DNA of 64,000 nt from an uncultured Clostridium sp. (GCA_900549235.1 URNT01000001.1:62001-126000), one strand, 5' to 3'. Positions 1-9,191 are shown, counted from the stretch's first letter. The notes: generated by a model not told the origin, from the letters alone. Made by a program: numbers and translations.

Positions 1-1093
1 TTTGTACCCCTTTTTCCGTTAATTTTTTCTCAAATCCTTCCGCCATAGCGTCTAAATGAGATAAAAGCTCCTCCTCTGTATAGCTTCCTTCCGAAACGCT
101 GACCTCATTTCCCCGGATCTGCCCTATATAAACGGGCAGATAAAAGTCAGAAAACAGCCGAAGCTGCCGCTCCTCCATCACATAATCCCACTGACGGCTT
201 CCTGGCACCGGAACTAGAAGCTGAAAGGACCAGGGCCCTGCCTTCAGATACCACCCCCTGCGTGTCCTTCCGGTGGGTGTACGGAGGTTCTTAAGCCTTT
301 TAACCTCTGTTTCAAAGATCTCTGTGGTCCTTGCCCGTATATCTCCGTCAGCAGTGACCAGATACCCGCGGACCTCCTCCTCGCTGTCATCGGTGATGGA
401 GATCCGGCCCTTTACCAGTACCTGTCCCTTCTCCACTATATCCCCCGCCTGTACCTGCGCCACCCCCTGGCGGACCACCATGGAGGTAATAGTGCCGGAC
501 TTGGAGGCAATCAGATCGCAGGGCTCCTCATTGTCAGGTGTCACCTCAGACAGCACATCATTTTCCTTAATGTGGATCAAAAGGCGGGTGCCGGATACCC
601 TGGCGGATACCCAGGTAATCTCAGGAAAATCCATCCTCAGCTCCGCCTCCAGCTTCTCACAGTCCACCCCGGACTTTTTCATGCCGCAGCCGATCTCCTG
701 GGTTTTCAGATAATCCATCAGCGTGTCCTGGGTATAATGGCAGTTCCCTTCAAACTGAATATCCCAGATAAACAGGGACATACAGTATAAAAGGGTAAAA
801 AAGCCGGCCAGACCGGCGCCGTAATACCAGCGCCCCCGGTTCCTCCATATAAAAAAAGGAAGGCCGAAGCGGCCTGTGACCCGAAGCCTTACCCTGGATT
901 TACGGACCAGAGGCCGGACCTTGAAAAAGTCCGCCGCTGTCATATAAAAGCTATAATCCCCATCAGGGCCGCATTCTATGCCCCACAGCTCCAGTCCCCT
1001 GGCGCTGCAGAGGTTTAGAAAGCGCTCCGGGGAATACCCGTGAAGACGCAGCCTTACAAAGCCCTTCCAGTTATGTAACAGCCAATTAATCAA
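1..1093 (-). CDS. yqfD: Sporulation protein YqfD (3' end outside window)
   Basis: The minus-strand reading frame opens at a TTG (1091-1093) five bases after GGAGGGG and runs off the left edge, giving about 364 residues. The N-terminal part is soluble, with a hydrophobic segment following an RWYYGAGLAGFF-type stretch around residues 84-105. The rest is a basic/acidic beta-rich domain with RLLIHIKEND and GDIVEKGQVLVKG. This matches the YqfD/SpoIV-like sporulation family, a membrane protein made in the mother cell. It directly follows yqfC, the conserved Firmicutes order, and phoH would be expected next, outside the window. The TTG start means a search limited to ATG starts would miss the gene. 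The exact role is not established from sequence. Confidence 0.88.
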   Translation of the reverse strand, partial: MINWLLHNWKGFVRLRLHGYSPERFLNLCSARGLELWGIECGPDGDYSFYMTAADFFKVRPLVRKSRVRLRVTGRFGLPFFIWRNRGRWYYGAGLAGFFTLLYCMSLFIWDIQFEGNCHYTQDTLMDYLKTQEIGCGMKKSGVDCEKLEAELRMDFPEITWVSARVSGTRLLIHIKENDVLSEVTPDNEEPCDLIASKSGTITSMVVRQGVAQVQAGDIVEKGQVLVKGRISITDDSEEEVRGYLVTADGDIRARTTEIFETEVKRLKNLRTPTGRTRRGWYLKAGPWSFQLLVPVPGSRQWDYVMEERQLRLFSDFYLPVYIGQIRGNEVSVSEGSYTEEELLSHLDAMAEGFEKKLTEKGVQ

Positions 1094-1105
1094 GCAGGCC
1101 CCTCC

Positions 1106-1375
1106 TTATGGTTCAAATTCCAGCGAAGCGATCCGGCCGGTGATCTTCATTTCCTCCACTGTATAGTATTCAATGCAAAGGCCTTTTCCCCGGATGGACA
1201 GGCGGCAGTTCTTTCCCTGCACCTTGATCAGCTCATCCGTATACATCAGGATATTCCTGTAGTTTTCTATATTGACCTGGCACTGCCCGATGAAACTGAT
1301 GAGCACGTCTCCCAGGATCACATCCCGGGGCAGGCCCAGGGCAGCGACCGCTGTCCGTTTTTCTTGCCATGACAT
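1106..1375 (-). CDS. yqfC: Sporulation protein YqfC
   Basis: An 89-residue protein. The ATG at 1375 is chosen over one five codons upstream because GGGGAGG lies six bases before it, and the upstream ATG would have the ribosome site inside the coding region. It is a short beta-rich protein with LPRDVILGDVLISFIGQ and a C-terminal GRIASLEFEP, as in the YqfC family. It is immediately followed by yqfD, as in other endospore formers, where the pair is expressed under sporulation control. No promoter was assigned. The function is known only as sporulation-associated. Confidence 0.88.
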   Translation of the reverse strand: MSWQEKRTAVAALGLPRDVILGDVLISFIGQCQVNIENYRNILMYTDELIKVQGKNCRLSIRGKGLCIEYYTVEEMKITGRIASLEFEP

Positions 1376-1496
1376 AGGCAGCCTCCCCATACAGTGGTTC
1401 TTTTTAATATATGCGGCAGAGTTTTAAAAGATACAAGACACATTTGGCATAAGCCATGAATAGACTATAATGAAATCAATCTGCAGCGAGGTATTT

Positions 1497-2384
1497 ATGA
1501 ACAACCAGTCTTTTCATCCGGACAGAAGCTCTGAGCTTCCGGATACCTTTGTAGAAGCCGCGGAAGCCTCCGAGCCGGTGATCCCTCTCCCAAATCCCGG
1601 CGAAGGAGGCCCTGTAGACAGCGGGACTTCAAATGAAAACGGCTCTGAGCCGGTGATTCCCCTTCCCAATCCGGGAGAAGGAGGGCCTGTTGCCAATCCG
1701 CCGATTTTCAGGCCCGTATTCCCTGGATCCGGGAACCATTCCTCCATTACCATCATCCCCGGGATCACCTTCCCCTGCTTTAACTGCACCTCCGCCGTCA
1801 ATGGGAAGGTGCGTATCCTCAATGCCTCAAACGGCTATCAGCCCTTCTATGTTTACATCGGCAACTGGCTGATAGCCAGCCGCATCGGCAACGGAGACAT
1901 CACCAGCTACGTCCAGGCCGCTCCCGGCTCCCAGACCATCACCGTTTCAGGAGCCAACGGCTATGTGTATATCCAGAAATCCGTACAGGTGCGCTCCGGC
2001 GCCTCCATGACCGTTGCCATCATCAATACGGCAAGCGGCCTGGATCTGATGGAGATCTCTGACCTTTCCTGCAATGCCCCCTCCAGCAGCAGCTGTATGC
2101 GGGCCTGCAACCTGTCCCTGAACCTGGGCCCCTTTGATGTGGCCGTCAGCAACCAGAGCGGCAGCTACAATGCCTTTACCAATGTGCGCTACCGTGAAGT
2201 TACTCCATATTCCAGCTTCTATCCCAACTGGTATCAGATCTATATCTCCCGGACCGGCTCCCCGGCCCAGACAGCCATAGCCGCAACCTCCGCCACCCTG
2301 GAGGCCAATGTGTCCTATACGCTATATATGTTTAATGCGCCTACGGCGGTGGAGGGGCTTAGGAGTCTGATTGTGACGAATTAG
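1497..2384 (+). CDS. DUF4397-like repeat-containing protein
   Basis: About 295 residues. The ATG at 1497 follows GCGAGG; an in-frame ATG nine codons earlier lacks a good ribosome site. No signal peptide is visible. Near the N-terminus a 16-residue proline/glycine segment, SEPVIPLPNPGEGGPV, occurs twice with 10 residues between copies. The C-terminal 200 residues hold KVRILNASNGYQPFYVYI and a weaker second copy, SNQSGSYNAFTNVRYREV. This is the beta-sandwich style of DUF4397 proteins of Lachnospiraceae, often cell-surface or spore-associated. It stands alone, convergent with the lyase gene downstream. The function is unknown. Confidence 0.7.
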   Translation: MNNQSFHPDRSSELPDTFVEAAEASEPVIPLPNPGEGGPVDSGTSNENGSEPVIPLPNPGEGGPVANPPIFRPVFPGSGNHSSITIIPGITFPCFNCTSAVNGKVRILNASNGYQPFYVYIGNWLIASRIGNGDITSYVQAAPGSQTITVSGANGYVYIQKSVQVRSGASMTVAIINTASGLDLMEISDLSCNAPSSSSCMRACNLSLNLGPFDVAVSNQSGSYNAFTNVRYREVTPYSSFYPNWYQIYISRTGSPAQTAIAATSATLEANVSYTLYMFNAPTAVEGLRSLIVTN

Positions 2385-2404
2385 TCTGTGTAAAGCATGA
2401 AAAA

Positions 2405-2440
2405 CAGGGCGGCGCCGCATTTTTCTGCAGCGCCGCCCTG
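2405..2440 (-). terminator. Terminator of the polysaccharide lyase operon
   Basis: CAGGGCGGCGC (2405-2415) pairs perfectly with GCGCCGCCCTG (2430-2440) and is followed on the minus strand by TTTTT. It lies just after the stop codon of the lyase gene and would end the long minus-strand operon. It may also serve the convergent plus-strand gene. Confidence 0.8.
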
Positions 2441-2446
2441 GAATTT

Positions 2447-4462
2447 CTACCAGCACATCACCGTCCCCCCAATTTCATCCTTCCCCTTCTCAAACACGAT
2501 CACATTTCCATACCCCATACACCCTTCTGCCTCTGTCAGATCCGTAGGGGAGTTTACCTCCTGGTGGCAGAAGATCACAACATAGGTCTTTCCCTCTGCC
2601 TGGATCTTTACCCCCTCTGCCATCTCCTCCGGATAGGTAATCCCTTTCAGAGCAGAGCGCACCGGGATCCGGCTGGCCTCAAAAGTTCCTTCTCCCCCCT
2701 TGATCACCGTAATCAGGGAAGCAAACCCCTCTTTTCTGATCTGTACGCAGAGCCGCTTCCTGGTTTCACAGCGGTTATAATGACGGGCGATCCTGCTCTC
2801 TCCCAGGGTAACAGAAACCCCCGGAGTAAGAAATACCAGCCGGGCCTTTGCCTGATCGCCTGTAAAGGTGCAACCTCCAGGCATTTCCTCCAGCTCCCCT
2901 CTCTCACTGAAATTCCAGTATTGCTCATAAGAATGTTCGCCTTGGGCGTACATTTCATCCATAATAATATAAATATCGGGACGGATATACAGCACCTTCC
3001 GATTTATAAAAATCCCCTTATAAGCATAGCCCAGATGTCCTCCCTGGACAAGCTCATACTGGTCTGTAAATTTATACTGCTGCTTCACCGGCTGGCACAG
3101 CTTATCACACTCCCAGGAATCCTTACAAACGGTAAAATACTCCCCATCCGCCGTCAGAGTATTGTGGGCCGGCGGATCCTTAAATTCAAAGCGTCCCCTG
3201 TCCACCACATAGGTATAACGGCCGGCATCGGTGAGAACGTCCTCTCCCCCTATCACCAGATCCACATGAAGCTTATCCGAATGACCATGGCCCGCGCCCA
3301 TGGTACCGCAGTGAAAATGAAGCAGGTTCTCCTTCTCTCCCCAGCCGGAGCGCAGCAGGTAATTGCCGCTGTCTGTCAGGGCGCAGGAAACAAAATCCGG
3401 CTCCTGCGACTCCAGTCCCTCATAGATCCCGGCTGCCTCCAGCCCCAGATCCCAGACACTTTCAAAATCCAGGATGGGGTAGCCGCCGGACCGCAGCACC
3501 GGGTCATGGAACAGGAAGGCTGCGATGCTTATATAGTCCCGGATGTCCATATCGTCGCTGTCTCCCATAAGGAACTGCTTATGATCCGGCTTTTTCCAGG
3601 CCAGATCCGCGCAGGCCATCCGGTGCACTGCCCTTGTAATGGCCTCCGGCACCGGAATCTCATTTCTGGAGGCCAGGATCAGAACGTCCTCATAGCAGTG
3701 CAGAACCTCATTGTGATACATGGGGGACTGCTCCCACTGAATCCCGTCTCCCAGGATCTGAAGCCTGGCCTCCGTCTCCAGCCGCTCCAGGGCGATAGAG
3801 GTGTAACGGCTCCGAAGCTCCTCATCGGGCATGGCAATGCCGATCTCAAAAAGGCCATGGTTTTCCATTACTCCCCAGTTACTGATATAGCGGTAGGGAG
3901 AATGCATCTTTATAATATATTCCGCGTGCTCCACCAGGCAGTCATAAAAGGCCGCCGCTATGTCGTCTGTCATAAGGGGGCTGTCCTTAAAATACCGGAT
4001 GGCCTTCACCCAGTTCTCCCCCCGGATCCCTGCCTCCAGGATCCGCCAGGTGGTCTGCTCCGTCTCAGGGGTCCGCTTTACACCCGAAATCCAGCTCATA
4101 AGGAGCCGGAAAAAATGGCGGGCGTACCTTTCATCTCCCGTCAGCCAGTAGGCCTGACCCAGGCAGATAAAAAAACGGTGGCGGTTAAACTGAAAGGTAA
4201 ATTCCGGGTCATTTCCGGGACGGTACTCCCAGTCCACCTCACCCTCCGGATCAAAGCTTACCGGCTCCCAGGTCCGCTCCAGATCGTGTTCTAAATCAAA
4301 GAGAAAATAGTTCCTGCATACCTCATCTGCCACCCGGAGGATATGGGCGCAGTCCTCCGGCCAGTGCTGTCTGCAGTAGGCAGCGATCCCCGCAGGGTCG
4401 TCCATAAAAAAATGCTGGTCTCCTCTGGAGAAAAGCCGTTCCTTTGTCATCGGGGTTTCCAT
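2447..4462 (-). CDS. Heparinase II/III-like polysaccharide lyase
   Basis: A 671-residue protein starting at an ATG with AGGAGG seven bases upstream. The N-terminal half is an alpha-rich toroid, with WLTGDERYARHFFRLLMSWI and NWGVMENHGLFEIGIAM. The C-terminal half is a beta-sandwich carrying the family signature around residues 390-440, GAGHGHSDKLHVDL and TDAGRYTY. These are features of the heparinase II/III superfamily, which cleaves uronic-acid polysaccharides by beta-elimination to leave 4,5-unsaturated ends. There is no signal peptide, so it probably acts on imported oligosaccharides. It is the last gene of the operon permease-permease-GH88-lyase. The exact substrate (heparan, chondroitin or another uronan) cannot be read from sequence. 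Confidence 0.85.
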   Translation of the reverse strand: METPMTKERLFSRGDQHFFMDDPAGIAAYCRQHWPEDCAHILRVADEVCRNYFLFDLEHDLERTWEPVSFDPEGEVDWEYRPGNDPEFTFQFNRHRFFICLGQAYWLTGDERYARHFFRLLMSWISGVKRTPETEQTTWRILEAGIRGENWVKAIRYFKDSPLMTDDIAAAFYDCLVEHAEYIIKMHSPYRYISNWGVMENHGLFEIGIAMPDEELRSRYTSIALERLETEARLQILGDGIQWEQSPMYHNEVLHCYEDVLILASRNEIPVPEAITRAVHRMACADLAWKKPDHKQFLMGDSDDMDIRDYISIAAFLFHDPVLRSGGYPILDFESVWDLGLEAAGIYEGLESQEPDFVSCALTDSGNYLLRSGWGEKENLLHFHCGTMGAGHGHSDKLHVDLVIGGEDVLTDAGRYTYVVDRGRFEFKDPPAHNTLTADGEYFTVCKDSWECDKLCQPVKQQYKFTDQYELVQGGHLGYAYKGIFINRKVLYIRPDIYIIMDEMYAQGEHSYEQYWNFSERGELEEMPGGCTFTGDQAKARLVFLTPGVSVTLGESRIARHYNRCETRKRLCVQIRKEGFASLITVIKGGEGTFEASRIPVRSALKGITYPEEMAEGVKIQAEGKTYVVIFCHQEVNSPTDLTEAEGCMGYGNVIVFEKGKDEIGGTVMCW

Positions 4463-4474
4463 TGTGTGTCCTCC

Positions 4475-5668
4475 TTACCAGTACATAATCCAGTCCTTTT
4501 GAAGCCGTGTCAAGGCCTCCATATAGAAATAATCTCCCCACAGGTTGCACTCATCCACCCCATAGTGGTTGCAGGTATTATAGGGAGAATGGTTGGAGTA
4601 GGTGCTGTGGAGCACCCGCCCGTTGGACTTGGAGGAATCCTTTACCGCATACCGGTCTGCCAGGGACTTTACAAGCCTTTTTGCGATCCCCCGGTAATAC
4701 TCCCCTTCATCCGGCTCCAGATATTTTGCCATCTCAAGGAGGCCGCAGGCAGCAATGGAAGCCGAGGAGGAATCCCTTGGCTGGTCATCCCCGTCTCCAA
4801 ACTCCAGATCCCAGAATGGGATCAGATCCTCAGGCAGATGCTCCAGAAAATACCGGGTCACGCCCTTAAACATGGGAATATATTCCGCCCGCTTTGTATA
4901 GCGGTATCCTACCGCCGTACCGTAGATCCCCCAGGCCTGTCCTCTGGCCCAGGCCGAGCCGTCCCGGTAACCCTGGCAAGTGGCGCCGTGATCCGGCTCC
5001 CCCGTTTCCCGGTTAAAGAAAAAGGTATGCCAGGTAGAATAATCGGGGCGGATCACATTGGCAAGGGCGGTGTGGATATGCTTTTCAGCAATTTTTTTAA
5101 AGCACTCCTCTCCCGTCTCCTCTGAGGCCCAGTAAAGAAGGGGCAGGTTTAACAAGCAGTCAATGATCAGCCGGTAGTTATCCGGGGCGTCAAGATGCCC
5201 CCAGGCCTGGATAAACTCTCCCTTTTCGTGAAAACGGGTCATCAGCTCCCTGGCGGCCTTTATGGCTGCCTCCCGCCCGGTGGGACTTCCTGTCAGCTTA
5301 TAGCCTGCTACACAGGAGGGGGAATACATAAAGCCCAGGTCATGGGTTTCCACGTCCGCCTTTTCATTGATCCGGCGAAGGAAGCTCTCCATCTGCAGCT
5401 CTCCCGCCTGTCTTAAGCGCTCCCTTGCCTCAGGATCTCTTTCATGCTCCCAGGCCAGCCATATTTCCCCGGTCCAGAAGCCCGGGGTCCAATCCCTGTT
5501 TTCTGTTGCCTCATAAAAGCCATGTTCGCTGTATGCCTTAGGAAACCGGTCTGTAAAATCCGGCAGGCAGGAAAGGACCTGGGCTGATGCCAGGTCCAGA
5601 GCTGCCTCTGCCTCCTCTCTGGTGATCTGTGGATATTGTTCCAGATCCTTGATTGTAATCCAGCTCAT
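4475..5668 (-). CDS. GH88 unsaturated glucuronyl hydrolase
   Basis: A 397-residue cytoplasmic protein with a clear AAGGAGG site. It has the (alpha/alpha)6-barrel signatures of GH88: HDLGFMYSPS near residue 99, IDCLLNLPLLYWAS near 167, and DGSAWARGQAWGIYG near 228. The Asp residues in the first two motifs are the known catalytic positions. The enzyme hydrates and removes the unsaturated uronic acid left by lyases. It lies 13 bp upstream of the heparinase-like gene in the same operon, so the two act in sequence. Confidence 0.92.
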   Translation of the reverse strand: MSWITIKDLEQYPQITREEAEAALDLASAQVLSCLPDFTDRFPKAYSEHGFYEATENRDWTPGFWTGEIWLAWEHERDPEARERLRQAGELQMESFLRRINEKADVETHDLGFMYSPSCVAGYKLTGSPTGREAAIKAARELMTRFHEKGEFIQAWGHLDAPDNYRLIIDCLLNLPLLYWASEETGEECFKKIAEKHIHTALANVIRPDYSTWHTFFFNRETGEPDHGATCQGYRDGSAWARGQAWGIYGTAVGYRYTKRAEYIPMFKGVTRYFLEHLPEDLIPFWDLEFGDGDDQPRDSSSASIAACGLLEMAKYLEPDEGEYYRGIAKRLVKSLADRYAVKDSSKSNGRVLHSTYSNHSPYNTCNHYGVDECNLWGDYFYMEALTRLQKDWIMYW

Positions 5669-5684
5669 TTTTATGTCCTCCTTA

Positions 5685-6521
5685 TTATCCCTTTACTCCG
5701 CTGGCTGCCACGCCCTCTACAAAATATTTCTGCAGGGACAGGAACACTGCCAGAACCGGGATCAGGCTCAGCACAGAGGCTGCCATGATCAGGCCGTATT
5801 CAGAGCCGTACTGGCTGATAAACATACGCAGTCCCAGCTGCAGGGTTTTCTTTGATTCGGTAGTCAGGTAGATCAATGGGCCTAAAAAGTCATTCCAGGT
5901 ATTTACAAAGGTAAAGATAGTCAAGGTTGACAGAGCCGGCTTTGATAAGGGAACCATTACCCGATACCAGATCTGGTACTCGCTCATGCCGTCGATCCTG
6001 GCAGCCTCGCACAGTTCTGTAGGGATCCCCTCATAAAACTGCTTCATCATAAACACGCCGAAGGCGGAAAAAGCCTGTAGGCAGATGATAGCCAGATGGG
6101 TATCCGCAAGGCCCATGCTGCGCATCATCATAAACTGAGGCACCATGTACACCTGCCAGGGTACGGCAATGGTGGCGATATAAGCCATAAAAAGGAAATT
6201 TCTTCCCTTAAACCTGAGCTTTGCAAAGGCGTAGGCGGCAAAGCTGCTGGTAAGGAGCTGAAGAAAGGTAACGATCAGCGTCAGCTTTACTGTATTCAGC
6301 ACAAATTGAAACAATGGGATCCGGGTCCAGATGTCCTGATAATTCTGCCATCTGGGATTTTCAGGGATCCACTGGATGGGGAAAATAAATACATCCTTAT
6401 CCAGCTTTAAGGAAGCAGACAGCATCCAGGCAAAGGGAACCAGCATCACAAGAGCCATCAGCACCAGTATGACATAAAGGATTCCCTTAAGTATTTTTGA
6501 TCTTGTATTCATAACCTTCAT
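5685..6521 (-). CDS. Carbohydrate ABC transporter permease (MalG/CUT1 type)
   Basis: A 278-residue integral membrane protein with about six hydrophobic segments. The MalG-type EAA loop lies around residues 168-200 (LCEAARIDGMSEYQIWYRVMVP), the contact site for the ATPase. It ends FVEGVAASGVKG, as usual for CUT1 permeases. It lies between the MalF-type permease and GH88. No ATPase is encoded nearby; CUT1 systems of Firmicutes commonly share a single MsmK-like ATPase encoded elsewhere. Confidence 0.93.
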   Translation of the reverse strand: MKVMNTRSKILKGILYVILVLMALVMLVPFAWMLSASLKLDKDVFIFPIQWIPENPRWQNYQDIWTRIPLFQFVLNTVKLTLIVTFLQLLTSSFAAYAFAKLRFKGRNFLFMAYIATIAVPWQVYMVPQFMMMRSMGLADTHLAIICLQAFSAFGVFMMKQFYEGIPTELCEAARIDGMSEYQIWYRVMVPLSKPALSTLTIFTFVNTWNDFLGPLIYLTTESKKTLQLGLRMFISQYGSEYGLIMAASVLSLIPVLAVFLSLQKYFVEGVAASGVKG

Positions 6522-6536
6522 TTCTTAAGCTCCTCC

Positions 6537-7586
6537 TTAATTTGCATACTTCTTCTCGCCTCTGAACTGCACCAGAGTGATGGCCAGGACGATGAGGAAC
6601 AGTACCATGGCAACGGCGCTTGCATAACCTAAGTTCCAGTTGCGGAAGGCCTCCTCATAAATATGATATACAAGGACGATGGCGGACTCGTTGAGAACGC
6701 CGGTATTGCCTCCTGCCAGCATATATACAATATCGTATACCTTAAAGCAGTTGATTGTCAGGATAATGCTGACAAAGAAGGTGGTAGGCTGAAGCTGGGG
6801 CCAGGTGATGTACCGAAACCGCTGCCAGGTGCTGGCTCCGTCCAGGCTGGCTGCCTCGTAAAGCTCTCCGTTGATGCCCTGAAGGCCCGCCAGATAGATC
6901 ACCATATAGTAACCCATATTTTTCCAGACAGAAAAGGCGATCACAGTAAACATGACCCAGTCCTTGTCCGCTGACCACTTGGGAAGATCTTTGGCTGCTA
7001 CCCCCAGGTTATAAAGGATCATATTCACCGGGCCGCTTTTGGCTGGGGAAAAGAGCATATTCCATACAGCCGCCACTGCCACCAGGGAAGCCACATAGGG
7101 GAAGAAGCTGACGGTACGGAAAAAATTCCTTCCCTTGATTTTCTGGTTCAGCACCACCGCCAGGCCCAGGGCCACTGCCAGGGTCAGGGGAACCGTAGCC
7201 ACGCAGTAGACGATGGTATTTTTAAGAGACGCCATAAATCGGGCATTTCCGAACATTTCCGCAAAGTTCTGAAGCCCCACAAACTGAATGGGATTGTTGC
7301 CGTCCCACTGTAAAAATGCCAGTACAAAGGCAAAGATCACCGGCCCCAGGGTAAAGACAGCAAAGCCGATAAAGTTAGGGGCAATAAAGGAATAAGCGAT
7401 CAGATCCCGTTTTGTCTGGCGGCTGAACCGCTCTCCTGTCTTTGCCTGACGGATCTTATCCTCCACCCGCTCGATCTTATGGATCAGCTTTTTCTGCCTT
7501 TTCGGGTCACTTTCCTTCTGGAGCATGGTTTCTAATTCTTCCAGCCTGGGCCGCAAAAGGGCCAGCTTTCTTTCTGCTTTTTCCAT
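6537..7586 (-). CDS. Sugar ABC transporter permease (MalF/CUT1 type) with coiled-coil N-terminus
   Basis: A 349-residue permease. Residues 1-60 are a highly charged helix (KLALLRPRLEELETMLQK and onward) likely to form a coiled coil in the cytoplasm, unusual in length for the family. Transmembrane segments follow from about residue 68, with the EAA motif LYEAASLDGASTWQRFRYITWP near 240. The ATG at 7586 is 25 bases from the upstream AGGAGG because a six-pair hairpin (7595-7610) separates them. It is the first permease of the operon. Confidence 0.92.
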   Translation of the reverse strand: MEKAERKLALLRPRLEELETMLQKESDPKRQKKLIHKIERVEDKIRQAKTGERFSRQTKRDLIAYSFIAPNFIGFAVFTLGPVIFAFVLAFLQWDGNNPIQFVGLQNFAEMFGNARFMASLKNTIVYCVATVPLTLAVALGLAVVLNQKIKGRNFFRTVSFFPYVASLVAVAAVWNMLFSPAKSGPVNMILYNLGVAAKDLPKWSADKDWVMFTVIAFSVWKNMGYYMVIYLAGLQGINGELYEAASLDGASTWQRFRYITWPQLQPTTFFVSIILTINCFKVYDIVYMLAGGNTGVLNESAIVLVYHIYEEAFRNWNLGYASAVAMVLFLIVLAITLVQFRGEKKYAN

Positions 7587-7594
7587 ACTGTTTT

Positions 7595-7610
7595 AGGCTG
7601 AAACCAGCCT
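7595..7610 (-). promoter_or_regulatory. Hairpin between ribosome site and start of the permease gene
   Basis: AGGCTG (7595-7600) pairs with CAGCCT (7605-7610) around a four-base loop. It lies between an AGGAGG and the permease ATG. Folding would shorten the effective spacing from 25 to about 9 bases, so it may set translation efficiency. Confidence 0.45.
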
Positions 7611-7826
7611 TCCTCCTTCTTTTTTACTCTAAAAGTCCCGCCGACAACAGGCGGCATAAATTCAGGGATTCCCCATGTGCCCGCCAGACTTTTATGGGTT
7701 GGTGGTGCGCTTGCCCGCCGGGCACATGCAGGTTTGCTTTGTGTACATTAAAAGTACTCCTTTAAGAAAGACAGGCAGCTTTGACACCGCCTGCCTTCTG
7801 ACAGTTCCTTAGAACCTGTTTTAACA
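7611..7826 (-). promoter_or_regulatory. Intercistronic region with attenuator-like hairpins
   Basis: This 216-base stretch between the binding-protein and permease genes holds two hairpins in the minus-strand transcript. GGCAG and CTGCC, about 7782-7800, are followed by TGTCTTTCTT, resembling a weak terminator. A 10-pair long-range stem joins CATGTGCCCG (7674-7683) with CGGGCACATG (7719-7728). Such elements usually lower permease expression relative to the binding protein. An 18-codon reading frame (7692-7748) with a ribosome site also lies here. Confidence 0.5.
7692..7748 (-). CDS. Possible 18-residue peptide MYTKQTCMCPAGKRTTNP
   Basis: An ATG at 7748 follows AAAGGAGT at good spacing and the frame closes at TAA (7692-7694). 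The peptide is cysteine-containing and basic, with no hydrophobic segment. It may be a leader or a chance frame; the only support is the ribosome site and its position inside an operon. Confidence 0.2.
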   Translation of the reverse strand: MYTKQTCMCPAGKRTTNP

Positions 7827-9191
7827 TTACTGCGCTAAGATCGCGCTTACCTTCTCATTCATGTCCGCGATGCCCTCGTCGATGGTCATATTTCCGGTCA
7901 TGATATTATCATGTGCCTCATTTAACGCGATCTCGATCTCGGAGCTCTTTGGATCCACCGGCATTTCCAGATACAGATCGGTTGTCTTAAGAGCCTCCTT
8001 GCTTGTCTCGTCAGCCGGGAAGCCTTCGATGGAAGCAACAGTCTCAACCACATCATCTGTCATGACAGCCGGGAAGTTTCCGGTAGAGGCCAGGATCTGA
8101 GCTCCCTCCTCGCCGCATACAAACTTCATGAAATCCCATGCCGCGTCCTTATTTGGAGAGCTTGTAGGGATAGCCAGGGAAGTGATCTGGGCTGCAGTTG
8201 CTCCAGGCTCAACGCCCTCTGCATGAGGATAGGTGGCGATGCCCCAGTTGGCGCAGTCTGCGTACTCACCTGAGCCTACCTTGTCGATCAGGGTGGAGAT
8301 AAACCAGGTTCCCATGTTCATCATACCGATATTGCCCTGTGAAAATGCTCCTGAGTAGTGAAGGTTGGAGGTCTTTAAGGTTGCGTAATCCTGACATACT
8401 CCATTTTCCTGCTCATCTAAAATGGTCTCGTAATAAGGCTTTAAGAAATCATAATTGCCGTCTAAAATGGTATGCTCCCCATCCAGTGTGGCAAACATCT
8501 GAACGGTGCTTCTCCAGGTGTGGTAATGAGCGCCGTATACCTCAGAGCCCGGCTCTGTTACGGTCAGCTTTCTTGCCAGCTCATCATACTGCTCAAAGGT
8601 CATATCATTGGTGGGATAATCTACCCCTGCATTGTCAAATACATCCTTATTATAGAACAGTACCCAGAAATCGCTCTTGAAAGGAAGCTCATACAGCTTT
8701 CCGTCTACCTGCACCTGATCGGTAAGGCCCTTGTATACAGACAGATCCACTCCGTCCTTTTCAATATAAGAATCCAGAGCCTCCAGCACACCCTTATTTA
8801 CCAGTGTGGTATAGCCTGGAACATCCTTTACGGATACTACATCAAAGTCAGCGCCGCTGCCTGTAAGCTGGGTGGTAAGTACGGTGCTGTAATCGGAGCT
8901 TCCAAGATCCACCAGCTCGATGGTTACATCCGGGTGAGCTGCCTCATAACCCTCGATGAGAGGCTTATAATAGCCGGTCAGGTCCTTATCCCACATGGCC
9001 CATTTAAGAACGGTCTGTCCCTCTGCGGCCTTTGTGGTTTCTGCAGCTTCTGCCTGGGCGGTGGTTCCTTCTGCCTGGGTTCCCCCATTTTCTGCCGCTG
9101 TTGTGGTCTCATTTCCAGAGCCGCCGCAGGCCGTCAGGCTTCCTGCCATTGCTGCTGCCAGAGCAATACTGAGCATCTGTTTTTTCATCAT
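7827..9191 (-). CDS. Extracellular sugar-binding lipoprotein
   Basis: The likely start is the ATG at 9191, just after AGGAGGAAAAAGTG; an upstream in-frame ATG lacks a ribosome site. A lipoprotein signal peptide ends in the lipobox LTAC near residue 21. An Ala/Glu/Thr-rich linker follows, then a family 1 periplasmic-binding-protein fold (ETTKAAEGQTVLKWAMWD onward). About 454 residues in all, typical for CUT1 binding proteins. It is the first gene of the transporter operon, divergent from the two-component system that probably controls it. The ligand is presumably a lyase-derived uronic-acid oligosaccharide. Confidence 0.92.
   Translation of the reverse strand: MMKKQMLSIALAAAMAGSLTACGGSGNETTTAAENGGTQAEGTTAQAEAAETTKAAEGQTVLKWAMWDKDLTGYYKPLIEGYEAAHPDVTIELVDLGSSDYSTVLTTQLTGSGADFDVVSVKDVPGYTTLVNKGVLEALDSYIEKDGVDLSVYKGLTDQVQVDGKLYELPFKSDFWVLFYNKDVFDNAGVDYPTNDMTFEQYDELARKLTVTEPGSEVYGAHYHTWRSTVQMFATLDGEHTILDGNYDFLKPYYETILDEQENGVCQDYATLKTSNLHYSGAFSQGNIGMMNMGTWFISTLIDKVGSGEYADCANWGIATYPHAEGVEPGATAAQITSLAIPTSSPNKDAAWDFMKFVCGEEGAQILASTGNFPAVMTDDVVETVASIEGFPADETSKEALKTTDLYLEMPVDPKSSEIEIALNEAHDNIMTGNMTIDEGIADMNEKVSAILAQ

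Noticed and set aside
1569..1692. Repeated DNA that might suggest a CRISPR-like array
   Set aside because: Only two copies, coding, with codon-level divergence; no CRISPR array is visible in the window.
2564..4294. Long plus-strand frame of 576 codons opposite the heparinase-like gene
   Set aside because: No ribosome site and no family features; the opposite strand encodes a clear lyase, so it is an antisense shadow of GC-rich coding DNA.
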